The translations under genes and the position numbers were made by a program. DNA of 10,679 nt, from positions 1 through 10,679 of the forward strand of contig CATYVH010000049.1 in assembly GCA_958413765.1 (NCBI GenBank), read 5' to 3'. This DNA is from an uncultured Collinsella sp. (GTDB lineage Bacteria > Actinomycetota > Coriobacteriia > Coriobacteriales > Coriobacteriaceae). The notes beneath the pieces were generated by a model. That model saw only the letters and a list, made by a program, of their open reading frames with translations, was not told where the DNA came from and ran no database searches. Shown piece after piece: positions 1-6,823 of this stretch; the first letter of the stretch is position 1; every line of letters starts with the position of its first letter.

Positions 1-152
1 AGTTCAAGGACAAGCGCTTTGCCGCCGGCTGCTCGCGCGACGTGATTACGCAGGGTGCCGAGATGCTGGGCTGGGAGCTCCCCGAGCTCTTCGACCGTAC
101 CATCGCGGCCATGCAGTCCTTCGCCCCCGACCGCGACACCTTTCAGGCTTAA
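1..152 (+). CDS. HD-domain hydrolase, C-terminal fragment
   Basis: Only the last 49 codons are present, read from base 3 and ending at TAA 150-152; the gene begins outside the window. The visible peptide has the pattern FKDKRFAAGCSRD, then ITQGAEMLGWEL, then a short final helix. This resembles the C-terminus of the small predicted HD/HDIG phosphohydrolases of the COG2316 kind, where a K-D-K-x-F-A-x-G-x-x-R-x-x-I-x-x-G-A-E-x-L-G stretch is common. The metal-binding HD motifs would lie upstream, so activity cannot be judged. The gene converges on proA and the two share the hairpin immediately downstream. The family call rests on recall of this C-terminal pattern alone and is moderate. Confidence 0.55.
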   Translation, partial: FKDKRFAAGCSRDVITQGAEMLGWELPELFDRTIAAMQSFAPDRDTFQA

Positions 153-156
153 TTCC

Positions 157-197
157 AAAACCACCACAAAGGGGACAGGCACCTTTGTGGTGGTTTT
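157..197. terminator. Bidirectional hairpin terminator between HD hydrolase and proA, REP-like
   Basis: A perfect 16-bp stem pairs 157-172 with 182-197 around a 9-base loop. The left arm begins AAAACCACC and the right arm ends GGTGGTTTT, so each strand ends its stem in a run of T. This can terminate both the rightward hydrolase transcript and the leftward proA transcript. The loop side contains GGGGACAGGCACC (171-183), a motif like the TGTCCCC-type repeats found at 3039-3080, so the hairpin may also belong to a dispersed palindromic repeat family. Confidence 0.8.
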
Positions 198-211
198 TGT
201 TTGCGCGGGCG

Positions 212-1498
212 TTAGGGGCGGACCTGGCCGGTGCCTCGGAGCTTGTATTTGTAGGTGGTGAGGGCCTCGGCGGCAAAGGGGCCGCGGGCGTGGAGCTTTT
301 GGGTCGAGATGCCAATCTCGGCGCCCAGGCCAAACTCGCCGCCGTCGGTAAAGCGCGTGCTGGCGTTGGCGTACACGGCCGAGGCATCGACCGCGTCCAG
401 GAAGCGCTCGCAAGCATCCGTGTCCTCGGCAACGATGGCCTCGGAGTGCATCGTGCCGTAGCGATTGATGTGTGCGATGGCCTCGTCCTCGTTTGCCACG
501 ACCTTCACGCTCATCTCGAGCGCCAGGTACTCGCGACCCCAGTCCTCCTCAGTCGCGGCAACGTAGTCATCGCCCTCGGCAAGCCCGGCATCGGCGCACG
601 CGGCGCACGTGGCCTCGTCGCCGTGAATGAGCACGCCGTGGTCGTGCAGCACGGCAACAACCGCAGGCAAAAACACATTGGCCACAGCATGGTCGACCAG
701 CAGCGACTCGGCGGCATTGCACACGCCCACGCGCTGCGTCTTAGCGTTGACGATAATATTGAGCGCTTTATCGAAATCGGCGGATTCATGCACGTAGATG
801 TGGCAGTTGCCCGTGCCCGTCTCGATCACCGGCACAAGCGACTCGCGCACGCAGCGCTGGATCAGGCCTGCACCGCCGCGCGGAATGAGTACGTCGACAA
901 TACCGCGGAGCTTCATGAGCTCGCCAGTGGCCTCGCGGTCGGTGGACTCGATCATCGACACGGCCTCGCGCGGGAAGCCCTTGGCCTCGAGCGCATCGGC
1001 CAGCAGCTCAGAAATCATGGCACACGAGTGATAGGCCAGCGAGCCGCCGCGCAGAATACAGGCGTTGCCGGTACGGATGCAGATGCCCGCGGCGTCGGCC
1101 GTCACGTTGGGACGCGCCTCGTAAACCATGGCGACCAGGCCCAGCGGCACACTCACACGGGTCAGGTCCACGCCGCTTGCAAGCACGCGGTGGTCGAGCA
1201 CGCGGCCTACGGGATCGGGCAGCTCGGCGAGCTTTTCCAGGCCGGCGGCCATGCCCTCGACGCGCTCAGGCGTCAGCAGCAGACGATCGAGCAGTCCGGC
1301 CGAGGTACCCGCATCGCGCGCGGCGGACATATCGAGCTCGTTGGCGGCGACGATGGAGTCGACACCGTTGCGCAGCGCTGCGGCCATGGCGCGCACGGCC
1401 TCCTGGCGCTGTTCATCGCTCGCCGTGGCAAGCGAGGCCGACGCTGCCTTGGCGGCAACGGCAAGATCGTGGACATACGTGGCTATATCGACCGACAT
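212..1498 (-). CDS. proA: Gamma-glutamyl phosphate reductase (glutamate-5-semialdehyde dehydrogenase)
   Basis: The 428-residue product is the second enzyme of proline synthesis in the cytoplasm: it reduces gamma-glutamyl phosphate with NADPH to glutamate-5-semialdehyde, which cyclises to pyrroline-5-carboxylate. It belongs to the aldehyde dehydrogenase superfamily and has the family's usual length (about 415-430). The catalytic cysteine is Cys260 in QRVGVCNAAESLL. The ProA signature lies at about residues 334-353 (V-x5-A-I-A-H-I-N-x-Y-G-T-x-H-S-E). The conserved C-terminal block ANASTRFTDGGEFGLGAEIG starts at about 378. The ATG at 1496-1498 is preceded by AGGAG (complement of 1511-1515) 12 bases upstream, which supports this start. 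It diverges from the peptidase gene over 112 bases and converges on the HD hydrolase. It is separated from proB by two intergenic regions and the opposite-strand peptidase gene, unlike the usual proBA arrangement. Confidence 0.96.
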   Translation of the reverse strand: MSVDIATYVHDLAVAAKAASASLATASDEQRQEAVRAMAAALRNGVDSIVAANELDMSAARDAGTSAGLLDRLLLTPERVEGMAAGLEKLAELPDPVGRVLDHRVLASGVDLTRVSVPLGLVAMVYEARPNVTADAAGICIRTGNACILRGGSLAYHSCAMISELLADALEAKGFPREAVSMIESTDREATGELMKLRGIVDVLIPRGGAGLIQRCVRESLVPVIETGTGNCHIYVHESADFDKALNIIVNAKTQRVGVCNAAESLLVDHAVANVFLPAVVAVLHDHGVLIHGDEATCAACADAGLAEGDDYVAATEEDWGREYLALEMSVKVVANEDEAIAHINRYGTMHSEAIVAEDTDACERFLDAVDASAVYANASTRFTDGGEFGLGAEIGISTQKLHARGPFAAEALTTYKYKLRGTGQVRP

Positions 1499-1610
1499 GG
1501 GCGGCCCTTTCTCCTAGAAGTTTGCAACCATGGTAGCCGATTTGCGCATGGCCTCGCCCGCGGCGGTAGAATTGGTCAACCCGAAACACCGCAACGAACG
1601 GAAGACTCAC

Positions 1611-3029
1611 ATGGCCCTCATCACTTCGTACCACGTCCCCGGCCTTTACGTCGAGGACCACAGCATCGACGTCCCCCTTGACTGGCGCGGCCTGGAGCCG
1701 ATGCTCCTGGCCGTCGGCAGCACCATGCGCCGCGGCGCTATGCCGGCGCCCATCGCCGGCGCGCCCGAGAGCATCAAGCTCTTCTACCGTGTGGTTTGCG
1801 CGCCCGACCGCATCAACGACGATCTGCCACTGCTCCTGTTTTTGCAGGGCGGCCCCGGCGGCGAGAGCCCGCGTCCGCTGTCGCCCACAAGCGACGGCTG
1901 GATCGAGGAGGCCGTCAAGCACTTCCGCGTGGTCCTTCCCGACCAGCGCGGCACCGGACGCAGTAGCTGCGTGGACGGACGCACGATCAAGGCACTGGGT
2001 GATCGCGCAACGGCCGCCGGCGCCGATACAGCACGCTCGCAGGCGGATTTCCTCAAGCGCCATCTTGCCAGCTCCATCGTGCGCGATTTTGAGTACCTGC
2101 GCCTGGTGGGCTTTGGCGGCAAGCCCTGGGTCACACTGGGGCAGAGCTACGGCGGCTTTTTGACGTTGAGCTATCTGTCGCTCTTCCCCGAGGGCGTGGC
2201 GGCAAGCTTTACCTGCGGCGGCATTCCGCACGTGCCGGCGAGCGCCAGCGAGGTCTACGCGCACACCTTCCCACGCATGGCAGCCAAGACGCAGCAGTAT
2301 TACGACCGCTACCCCGCCGACGTCGAGCGCGTGGCGGCCCTGGCAGATGCCCTCGAGGAGCAAAAGCCCGTGTTGCTCGACGGCTCGCCGATGACGGTCG
2401 AGCGCCTACAGCTCATGGGCAGCGACTTTGGCATGAAGCCGAGCTTTGAGCGCATGCATTGGATTATCGATCACGCGTTTGTTACAGGCGACGGTACACT
2501 GAGCTGCGGCTTCTCGGTATCCGACAGCTTTTTGATGCGCGCCTTCGAGCGTACCAACACGCGCACGAATCCGCTGTACTGGACGCTGCAGGAGTTCATA
2601 TACGCCGACGGTGACACTATGCCCATTGGCTGGGCCGCAGCTGAAGAGAAGGCACACCGCGCCGAGTTCGACACCCTCGCGCGCCCGCTCATGTTTACCG
2701 GCGAGGCCATGTTCCCGTGGATGTTCGAGCAGATGCCCGAGCTCAAGCCCTTCAAGCCCGCCATGGACCTGCTGATGGAAGACACCAGCTGGGACAAGAT
2801 CTATGACCCGCAGCGCCTGGCCTGCAACGAGGTGCCGCTCCAGGCCGCGGTGTACTTCGATGACATGTACGTCGATTCGAGTCTGCAGCTCGACACGCTC
2901 AGCCGCGTGGGCAACTCGCACGCCTGGGTAACCAACGAGTTCGAGCACGACGGCCTGCACGGCAGTGTGGTATTCAAGCACCTCTTCGACGAGGCCCTCA
3001 ACCGCGGAGACCTGCGCCGAATCTTCTAG
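1611..3029 (+). CDS. Large-type prolyl aminopeptidase-like alpha/beta hydrolase (peptidase family S33)
   Basis: The 472-residue serine hydrolase most likely removes N-terminal proline from peptides in the cytoplasm; no signal peptide is visible. The oxyanion-hole motif QGGPGG is at residues 79-84, followed by DQRGTG at 111-116. The nucleophile elbow GQSYGG places the catalytic serine at Ser179. The C-terminal block DDMYV...WVTNEFEHDG supplies Asp418 and His446. Their 28-residue spacing matches what I recall for the large prolyl aminopeptidases (Aeromonas sobria type). ATG 1611 is chosen over an in-frame ATG at 1530 because GGAAG (1600-1604) lies 6 bases before it, the extra 27 residues look non-coding, and they would leave no room for the divergent promoters. 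A weak promoter may be TTGCGC (1542-1547) and TAGAAT (1567-1572), with a long 19-base spacer. Proline specificity is inferred; other S33 aminopeptidases share this fold. Confidence 0.88.
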   Translation: MALITSYHVPGLYVEDHSIDVPLDWRGLEPMLLAVGSTMRRGAMPAPIAGAPESIKLFYRVVCAPDRINDDLPLLLFLQGGPGGESPRPLSPTSDGWIEEAVKHFRVVLPDQRGTGRSSCVDGRTIKALGDRATAAGADTARSQADFLKRHLASSIVRDFEYLRLVGFGGKPWVTLGQSYGGFLTLSYLSLFPEGVAASFTCGGIPHVPASASEVYAHTFPRMAAKTQQYYDRYPADVERVAALADALEEQKPVLLDGSPMTVERLQLMGSDFGMKPSFERMHWIIDHAFVTGDGTLSCGFSVSDSFLMRAFERTNTRTNPLYWTLQEFIYADGDTMPIGWAAAEEKAHRAEFDTLARPLMFTGEAMFPWMFEQMPELKPFKPAMDLLMEDTSWDKIYDPQRLACNEVPLQAAVYFDDMYVDSSLQLDTLSRVGNSHAWVTNEFEHDGLHGSVVFKHLFDEALNRGDLRRIF

Positions 3030-3090
3030 CAAAGGAGTGTCCCCACCTGCCGGCACAATAGAAACGTCCCCAAGTGCCGGATGATGTCCT
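3030..3090. repeat. Direct GTCCCC-type intergenic repeats
   Basis: Two direct copies of the pattern GTCCCCAxxTGCCGG occur at 3039-3053 and 3066-3080, 27 bases apart. The first contains the palindrome TGCCGGCA (3048-3055). The same elements (a GTCCCC core next to a GTGCC or TGCC core) appear in the loop and stem of the hairpin at 157-197. Such motifs resemble REP sequences mobilised by RAYT-type (Y1 family) transposases in other bacteria. That link is inference, and no such transposase is in this window. Confidence 0.55.
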
Positions 3091-3254
3091 TCGCCACGAA
3101 AACGGCCCATCTACTACGTTTCACCCGCATGGCCCAACCAGATGCCATAAATAAAGAAAACCGCAGGCGTTCTACCTGCGGTTTTCTTTTTGCAATTCTT
3201 GGCATGGTCACCGATAGCCTATTAAACGTAGTAGATGGGCCGTTTTCGTGGCGA
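3091..3254. repeat. 164-bp palindromic element with perfect 31-bp inverted ends
   Basis: Bases 3091-3121 and 3224-3254 are perfect reverse complements over 31 bp. The left arm starts TCGCCACGAAAACGG and ends CTACTACGTTT. They enclose a second perfect 15-bp inverted repeat at 3153-3189, and the two centres nearly coincide (3172.5 and 3171). The intervening segments pair only patchily, for example ATGCCA on the left with TGGCAT on the right. I see no target-site duplication at the ends and no convincing gene inside: a 62-codon frame crosses the element, but its composition merely follows the repeat arms. It may be a MITE-like non-autonomous element, a long RNA hairpin, or a compound terminator between the convergent peptidase and proB genes. 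Confidence 0.75.
3153..3190. terminator. Bidirectional terminator between the peptidase gene and proB
   Basis: A perfect 15-bp stem joins 3153-3167 (AAAGAAAACCGCAGG) to 3175-3189 around a 7-base loop. The GC-rich core sits at the loop end and the A/T-rich base gives a U-rich tail on either strand. This is the classic form of a Rho-independent terminator serving two convergent genes. It lies at the centre of the larger inverted repeat 3091-3254. Confidence 0.85.
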
Positions 3255-3343
3255 CCAGCTCGGACATAAGCGCGGCGGGGCAAAGTTACCCTGGTAATTT
3301 CACCCCACGTGCATTGCAGATCGAAGGCGCCCGGCGTCGAGGC
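3255..3343. other. Intergenic segment just 3' of proB, with an imperfect hairpin
   Basis: No gene is supported here. Bases 3277-3306 can form an imperfect hairpin: GGGG (3277-3280) with CCCC (3303-3306), and AAAGTTAC with GTAATTT around CCTG. No T-run follows on the proB (minus) strand, so it is not a standard terminator and may be chance. Confidence 0.3.
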
Positions 3344-4471
3344 CTAAGCAAATACAATCAAGTTGTCTCGATGGATCGCCGGCTTCTCGGCTAGGTCTGC
3401 CAGTAGACGGTTGCCGGCAATCTGGTCCTGGCGGCGGCCGGCTGCAAGCTCCAGCACGTCCGAATCGGCCTCGGCGATACCACGGGCGACAACCATGCCG
3501 CTCGGGTCGCACACGTCGAGCACATCGCCCTCGGCAAACTGGCCATCGACCTCGCGAATACCCACCGCGAGCAGCGACGATCCGCGGCTGACCAGCGCCT
3601 TCGCGGCGCCATCATCGACCGTCACCGAGCCATGCGCCTTGTCACCCAGTGCGATCCACAACTTGCGCGGCGCAATGTCCAGGCGCTCCGCCGGCGGATC
3701 GAACAGCGTACCCACGCTCTCGCCGCGGGCCAGACGCACGAGCGCATCGGGCTCCTCGCCCGAGCAAATCACGCTTTGAATGCCCGCCGTCATGAGAATG
3801 CGGCTCGCGCGAATCTTGGTGATCATGCCGCCCGTACCCACCGATGTGGAAGAATCGCCCGCCGAGGCGATAATCTTGGCATCGATCTTATGCACGACCG
3901 GGATAAACTCGGCCGTCGGATCCTCATGCGGATTGGCGGTGTAGAGGCCATCGATGTCCGAGAGCGTCACGCACAGATCGGCAGAAACCAGGCAGCTCAC
4001 AAGCGCCGCCAGCGTGTCGTTGTCGCCGAACTTGATCTCATCGACGGTAACGGTGTCGTTCTCGTTGACGACCGGCACCACGCCAAGCTCCACAAGGCGA
4101 AGCAGGGCGTCGCGCGCGTGCAGGTAGGACGTGCGGCGCGCCGTGTCGTGACGCGTGAGCAGCACGAGCGAGGTGAGCAGGTCGCGCGCATGGAACTCCT
4201 CGTCGTAGGCCGACGAGATGATGCACTGACCGGCCGAGGCGCAGGCCTGCAGGCTCGGCAGGTCGCCGACCGGCTTACGGTCGAAGCCCAGCACGGGATA
4301 GCCGCAGGCAATGGCACCCGAGCTCACCACGACCAGGCGCCAGCCAAGCTCGCGCAGCGCTGCGGCCTGGTCGGCAAGCCCGCCGATAAAGGCGCGGTTG
4401 ACCTTGCCGTCGGCGCCCACCACCGTGGACGAACCGATCTTTACCACCATCGTTTTATAAGAAGTCGTCAT
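3344..4471 (-). CDS. proB: Glutamate 5-kinase with C-terminal PUA domain
   Basis: The 375-residue enzyme catalyses the first and normally feedback-controlled step of proline synthesis, ATP-dependent phosphorylation of glutamate to gamma-glutamyl phosphate, the substrate of ProA. The N-terminal amino-acid kinase domain (about residues 5-240) shows VKIGSSTVV (10-18), VVSSGAIACG (48-57), NENDTVTVDEIKFGDND (136-152), SDIDGLYTANP (171-181) and VGTGGMITKIRA (211-222). The segment from about 280 to 355 fits a PUA domain, the full-length architecture seen in E. coli ProB. The ATG at 4469-4471 has no clear Shine-Dalgarno sequence; an alternative in-frame ATG seven codons in has none either. It lies 79 bases downstream of pncB on the same strand and may be cotranscribed with it. 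Confidence 0.95.
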   Translation of the reverse strand: MTTSYKTMVVKIGSSTVVGADGKVNRAFIGGLADQAAALRELGWRLVVVSSGAIACGYPVLGFDRKPVGDLPSLQACASAGQCIISSAYDEEFHARDLLTSLVLLTRHDTARRTSYLHARDALLRLVELGVVPVVNENDTVTVDEIKFGDNDTLAALVSCLVSADLCVTLSDIDGLYTANPHEDPTAEFIPVVHKIDAKIIASAGDSSTSVGTGGMITKIRASRILMTAGIQSVICSGEEPDALVRLARGESVGTLFDPPAERLDIAPRKLWIALGDKAHGSVTVDDGAAKALVSRGSSLLAVGIREVDGQFAEGDVLDVCDPSGMVVARGIAEADSDVLELAAGRRQDQIAGNRLLADLAEKPAIHRDNLIVFA

Positions 4472-4550
4472 ACGTCAAACCAATCAACTGTTCAGCGAAC
4501 GGCCGAGCCGGCGGCCAGGGAAGCGTGACTCGCCCCTACCGCCCAAGGAA

Positions 4551-6056
4551 TTAGTGAGCCCAGGGAAAGGCAGAGGCCGCGGCCATGTTCTTGCGCACGA
4601 GCTCGTCGCGCACCTGAGCCAGGCCCTGCTCCATACCCACCACATAGGTCTGCGGGTACAGGAAGCGCTTGAAAGCTGCGTCCAGATGGTCGAGCGCCCA
4701 AGCACAGCGCTCGCGCGCGTCCTGGATGCTCTCACGCGGAGCCACCGCACTGCCATCGCGCACGATCGGCACCAGCAGCTCGCGATACTCGAGTTCGGAC
4801 ACGTCGGTCACCAGGGCGGCATCGTTCACGGCCACAAGGGTATTGCCGCGCGCGGCGCCCTCCCCTGCCAGATGGTCCTCGTCATAAATCATGTCGCAAA
4901 CCGGGCCGCCAAAGCCGTCGTAATAGCGTCGTACGCGCTGCACGCCGGGGATCGTGCGCTTGTAGGGCTGCTCGGAAAGCTTCACCACCGGCGTCCACGG
5001 CTCCGCGTCGCTCGCACGACGGGCCGAAAGCTTGTACACGCCGCCCAGCGCAGGCTGATCGTAGCAGGTCGCGAGTTTGGTGCCCACGCCAAAGCTGTCG
5101 ATGGGCGCGCCCTGGTCGAGCAGGGACTGAATCGTGTACTCATCCAAATCGTTAGAAACCGAGATCCCCACATAGGGCAGGCCCTCGGCATCAAAACGGC
5201 CGCGCACATACTTTGAGAGCTTGGCGAGGTCGCCGGAGTCGATGCGAATGGCCGACAGGCGCTCGCCCACCGCTTCCATCTCCTTGGCAACCGTAATGGC
5301 ATGTTCACAGCCCTCGCGCACGTCATAGGTGTCGATGAGCAGCGTACAGTTCTTGGGGCTCGACTTGGCAAAGGCGCGGAAGGCCTCGAGCTCGGAATCG
5401 AAGCTCATCACCCAGCTGTGCGCATGCGTGCCAAAGACGGGAATACCGTAGCGGCGGCCGGCGAGCACATTGGACGTAGAGGAGCAGCCGGCAACGTAGC
5501 TCGCGCGCGCGACGGCCAGCCCGCCATCGGGACCCTGGGCGCGGCGCAGGCCAAACTCGGCAACGGGACGGCCGTCCGCCGCCAGCACCACGCGCGCCGT
5601 CTTGGTGGCGACAAGCGTCTGGAAGCCGACAATGTTGAGCAGCGCCGTCTCGAGCAGCTGGCATTCAAGCGCGGGGCCGGTGACGCGCACCATGGGTTCG
5701 CGCGGAAAGACGAGCTCGCCCTCGGGGACGGCGTCGATGTTTACATGCGCACGAAAATCGCGCAGGTAGTCGAGGAATGCAGGCTTGAACATCGCGCCGC
5801 CGGCCGGGGCCTGGAGTGAGGCGAGGTAGTCGATATCCTCGGGCGTAAAGCGCAGGTTCTCGACAAGCTCGGGCAGCTCGGCGGTGCCGCACATGACGGC
5901 ATAGGCGCTGCCAAAGGGATGGTCACGGTAAAACGCGGTAAAACAACCCTGCTCATTGGCCTTGCCGCTCTCCCACAGGCCCTGGGCCATAGTGAGCTCG
6001 TACAGATCGGTGAGCATTGCAATGTCGGTGGGATGCGAGATGTCGGTCAAAGCCAT
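4551..6056 (-). CDS. pncB: Nicotinate phosphoribosyltransferase
   Basis: The 501-residue cytoplasmic enzyme joins nicotinic acid to PRPP, with ATP hydrolysis, to give nicotinate mononucleotide. This is the committed step of NAD salvage by the Preiss-Handler route. Family motifs include MLTDLYELTMAQG (14-26), EFGLRRAQGPDGG (167-179) and FGTHAHSWVMSF (208-219). The last carries His211 and His213, one of which is probably the autophosphorylated histidine. Next come IDTYDVREG (241-249), IRIDSGDLAKLS (270-281) and SFGVGTKLATCYDQPALGGVYKL (321-343). Length is typical of the longer bacterial NAPRTases. The ATG at 6054-6056 follows AAAGGT (complement of 6064-6069) at a good distance. The gene lies 84 bases downstream of the small membrane protein gene and 79 upstream of proB, all on the minus strand, which suggests an operon without an obvious metabolic theme. 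Confidence 0.95.
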   Translation of the reverse strand: MALTDISHPTDIAMLTDLYELTMAQGLWESGKANEQGCFTAFYRDHPFGSAYAVMCGTAELPELVENLRFTPEDIDYLASLQAPAGGAMFKPAFLDYLRDFRAHVNIDAVPEGELVFPREPMVRVTGPALECQLLETALLNIVGFQTLVATKTARVVLAADGRPVAEFGLRRAQGPDGGLAVARASYVAGCSSTSNVLAGRRYGIPVFGTHAHSWVMSFDSELEAFRAFAKSSPKNCTLLIDTYDVREGCEHAITVAKEMEAVGERLSAIRIDSGDLAKLSKYVRGRFDAEGLPYVGISVSNDLDEYTIQSLLDQGAPIDSFGVGTKLATCYDQPALGGVYKLSARRASDAEPWTPVVKLSEQPYKRTIPGVQRVRRYYDGFGGPVCDMIYDEDHLAGEGAARGNTLVAVNDAALVTDVSELEYRELLVPIVRDGSAVAPRESIQDARERCAWALDHLDAAFKRFLYPQTYVVGMEQGLAQVRDELVRKNMAAASAFPWAH

Positions 6057-6140
6057 GGGGCGACCTTTCGGATGCGTTGTGCAGAGGTTGAGGGTTGGAA
6101 AAGGGCAGAGTGTTCGGGCATGGCACCCAGCGCGAATGGG

Positions 6141-6581
6141 CTAGAGCAGGCCCATGCTGGTCAGGATCGTGTAGCCCATAAAGATGACAAACGCGATGAG
6201 GGCAAGGACAATGATGATTTTTTGAGCCGGCGCCATGCCAGGGATCTCGTTCTCGCCCGTAGGCTCCTTGGAGGTAACCATGCGCTGGGCAAAGGTCATC
6301 TCGTCACGGCTCGGCTTGGGCTCGACGGACTTGGAACGAGCGACCTTTTTAGGCTGAGGTTTAGGTGCGGTGGGCGCGGGCTTCGCGGCGGCGGGCTTGG
6401 GCGCGGGGGCGACGTTCGCGGCGGCCTCCTCGGCCTTCGCACGCTCGGCACGCAGGGCGGTCAGCTCCTCACGCTCGCGACGTGCCTCTTCCTGGGCCTC
6501 GCGGCGGGCCTTCTCGGCGCGGAGCTCTTCCAACTCGGCGCGTTCCTCGGCAGACAGTGGTTGGGACTCAAGCTCGGCCAT
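6141..6581 (-). CDS. Small coiled-coil, C-terminally anchored membrane protein of unknown function
   Basis: I do not recognise a named family for this 146-residue protein. Residues about 10-56 are extremely rich in Glu, Ala and Arg and should form a charged helix or coiled coil. Residues 57-90 form a Pro/Ala/Lys-rich flexible linker. Residues about 121-143 (KIIIVLALIAFVIFMGYTIL) form one membrane span with only a few residues beyond it. There is no N-terminal signal, so the most likely topology is a cytoplasmic coiled coil tethered by a C-terminal anchor. The ATG at 6579-6581 is preferred because AAAGGG lies about 8 bases upstream. A start 12 codons earlier would run through the tRNA terminator's T-run. 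It is followed by pncB after 84 bases. The biased composition means any similarity hits should be read with care. Confidence 0.78.
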   Translation of the reverse strand: MAELESQPLSAEERAELEELRAEKARREAQEEARREREELTALRAERAKAEEAAANVAPAPKPAAAKPAPTAPKPQPKKVARSKSVEPKPSRDEMTFAQRMVTSKEPTGENEIPGMAPAQKIIIVLALIAFVIFMGYTILTSMGLL

Positions 6582-6599
6582 GATACAGCCCTTTCTTTT

Positions 6600-6631
6600 A
6601 AAAAAAGCCGCCGACACAATGTCAGCGGCTT
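6600..6631 (-). terminator. Rho-independent terminator of tRNA-Ala
   Basis: On the minus strand an 11-bp stem (6621-6631 with 6605-6615, one G-U pair) around the loop ATTGT is followed at once by a run of T (complement of the A-run at 6600-6606). It lies 15 bases past the tRNA 3' end and 19 bases before the start codon of the small membrane protein gene, so it could also throttle read-through into that gene. Confidence 0.88.
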
Positions 6632-6645
6632 ATCAAATCCAAGGG

Positions 6646-6718
6646 TGGAGACGAAGGGAGTCGAACCCTCGGCCTCTGCCATGCGACGGCAGCGCTCTCC
6701 CAACTGAGCTACGTCCCC
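6646..6718 (-). tRNA. tRNA-Ala, anticodon CGC
   Basis: A full cloverleaf of 73 bases reads on the minus strand. The acceptor stem GGGGACG pairs with CGTCTCC and contains G3:U70, the major alanine identity element. The D-arm is GCTCAGTTGGGAGAGC. The anticodon arm is CTGCC-GTCGCAT-GGCAG, giving anticodon CGC for codon GCG. The T-arm contains GGTTCGACTCC and the discriminator base is A. The CCA end is not encoded (the next bases are CCC). Confidence 0.96.
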
Positions 6719-6731
6719 AAGACAAGTTGAT

Positions 6732-6759
6732 ATTTTACCTACGGCTCGCCAACTGTCAA
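6732..6759 (-). promoter_or_regulatory. Sigma-70-type promoter of tRNA-Ala
   Basis: On the minus strand TTGACA (complement of 6754-6759), a 16-base spacer and TAAAAT (complement of 6732-6737) lie just before the tRNA. The -35 box is a perfect consensus match. The -10 box ends 13 bases before the tRNA 5' end, implying a leader of about 6-8 bases. It is the strongest promoter I see in the window. Confidence 0.85.
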
Positions 6760-6823
6760 CGCCCAATACCCAGTCTTTTTGGGACGCGGCTATTTTGACA
6801 ACTTTTCGAGCAGGCGATCCTCT

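Noticed and set aside
1530..1610. A 27-residue N-terminal extension of the peptidase
   Set aside because: The upstream ATG lacks a ribosome binding site, the segment has no family character, and it would occupy the divergent promoter region.
185..1681. A 498-codon open frame on the + strand opposite proA
   Set aside because: It is the antisense shadow of proA, created by GC-rich codon bias. The minus-strand protein carries all ProA motifs, while this one has no recognisable domain and a His/Arg/Gly-rich composition.
1413..2363. A 316-codon minus-strand frame opposite the peptidase gene
   Set aside because: It overlaps the catalytic region of a well-supported S33 hydrolase and the start of proA, and has no domain of its own.
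3081..3269. A 62-codon + strand frame inside the palindromic element
   Set aside because: The frame is made mostly of the inverted-repeat arms and terminator hairpin, and it has no ribosome binding site.
3632..4528. A 298-codon + strand frame opposite proB
   Set aside because: It is antisense to a clear glutamate 5-kinase, with a composition typical of mirrored high-GC coding sequence and no motif.
6770..6783. A small CCCA/TGGG hairpin upstream of the tRNA promoter as a terminator for the radical SAM gene
   Set aside because: The stem has only 4 bp, with the T-run in the loop, which is too weak to call.
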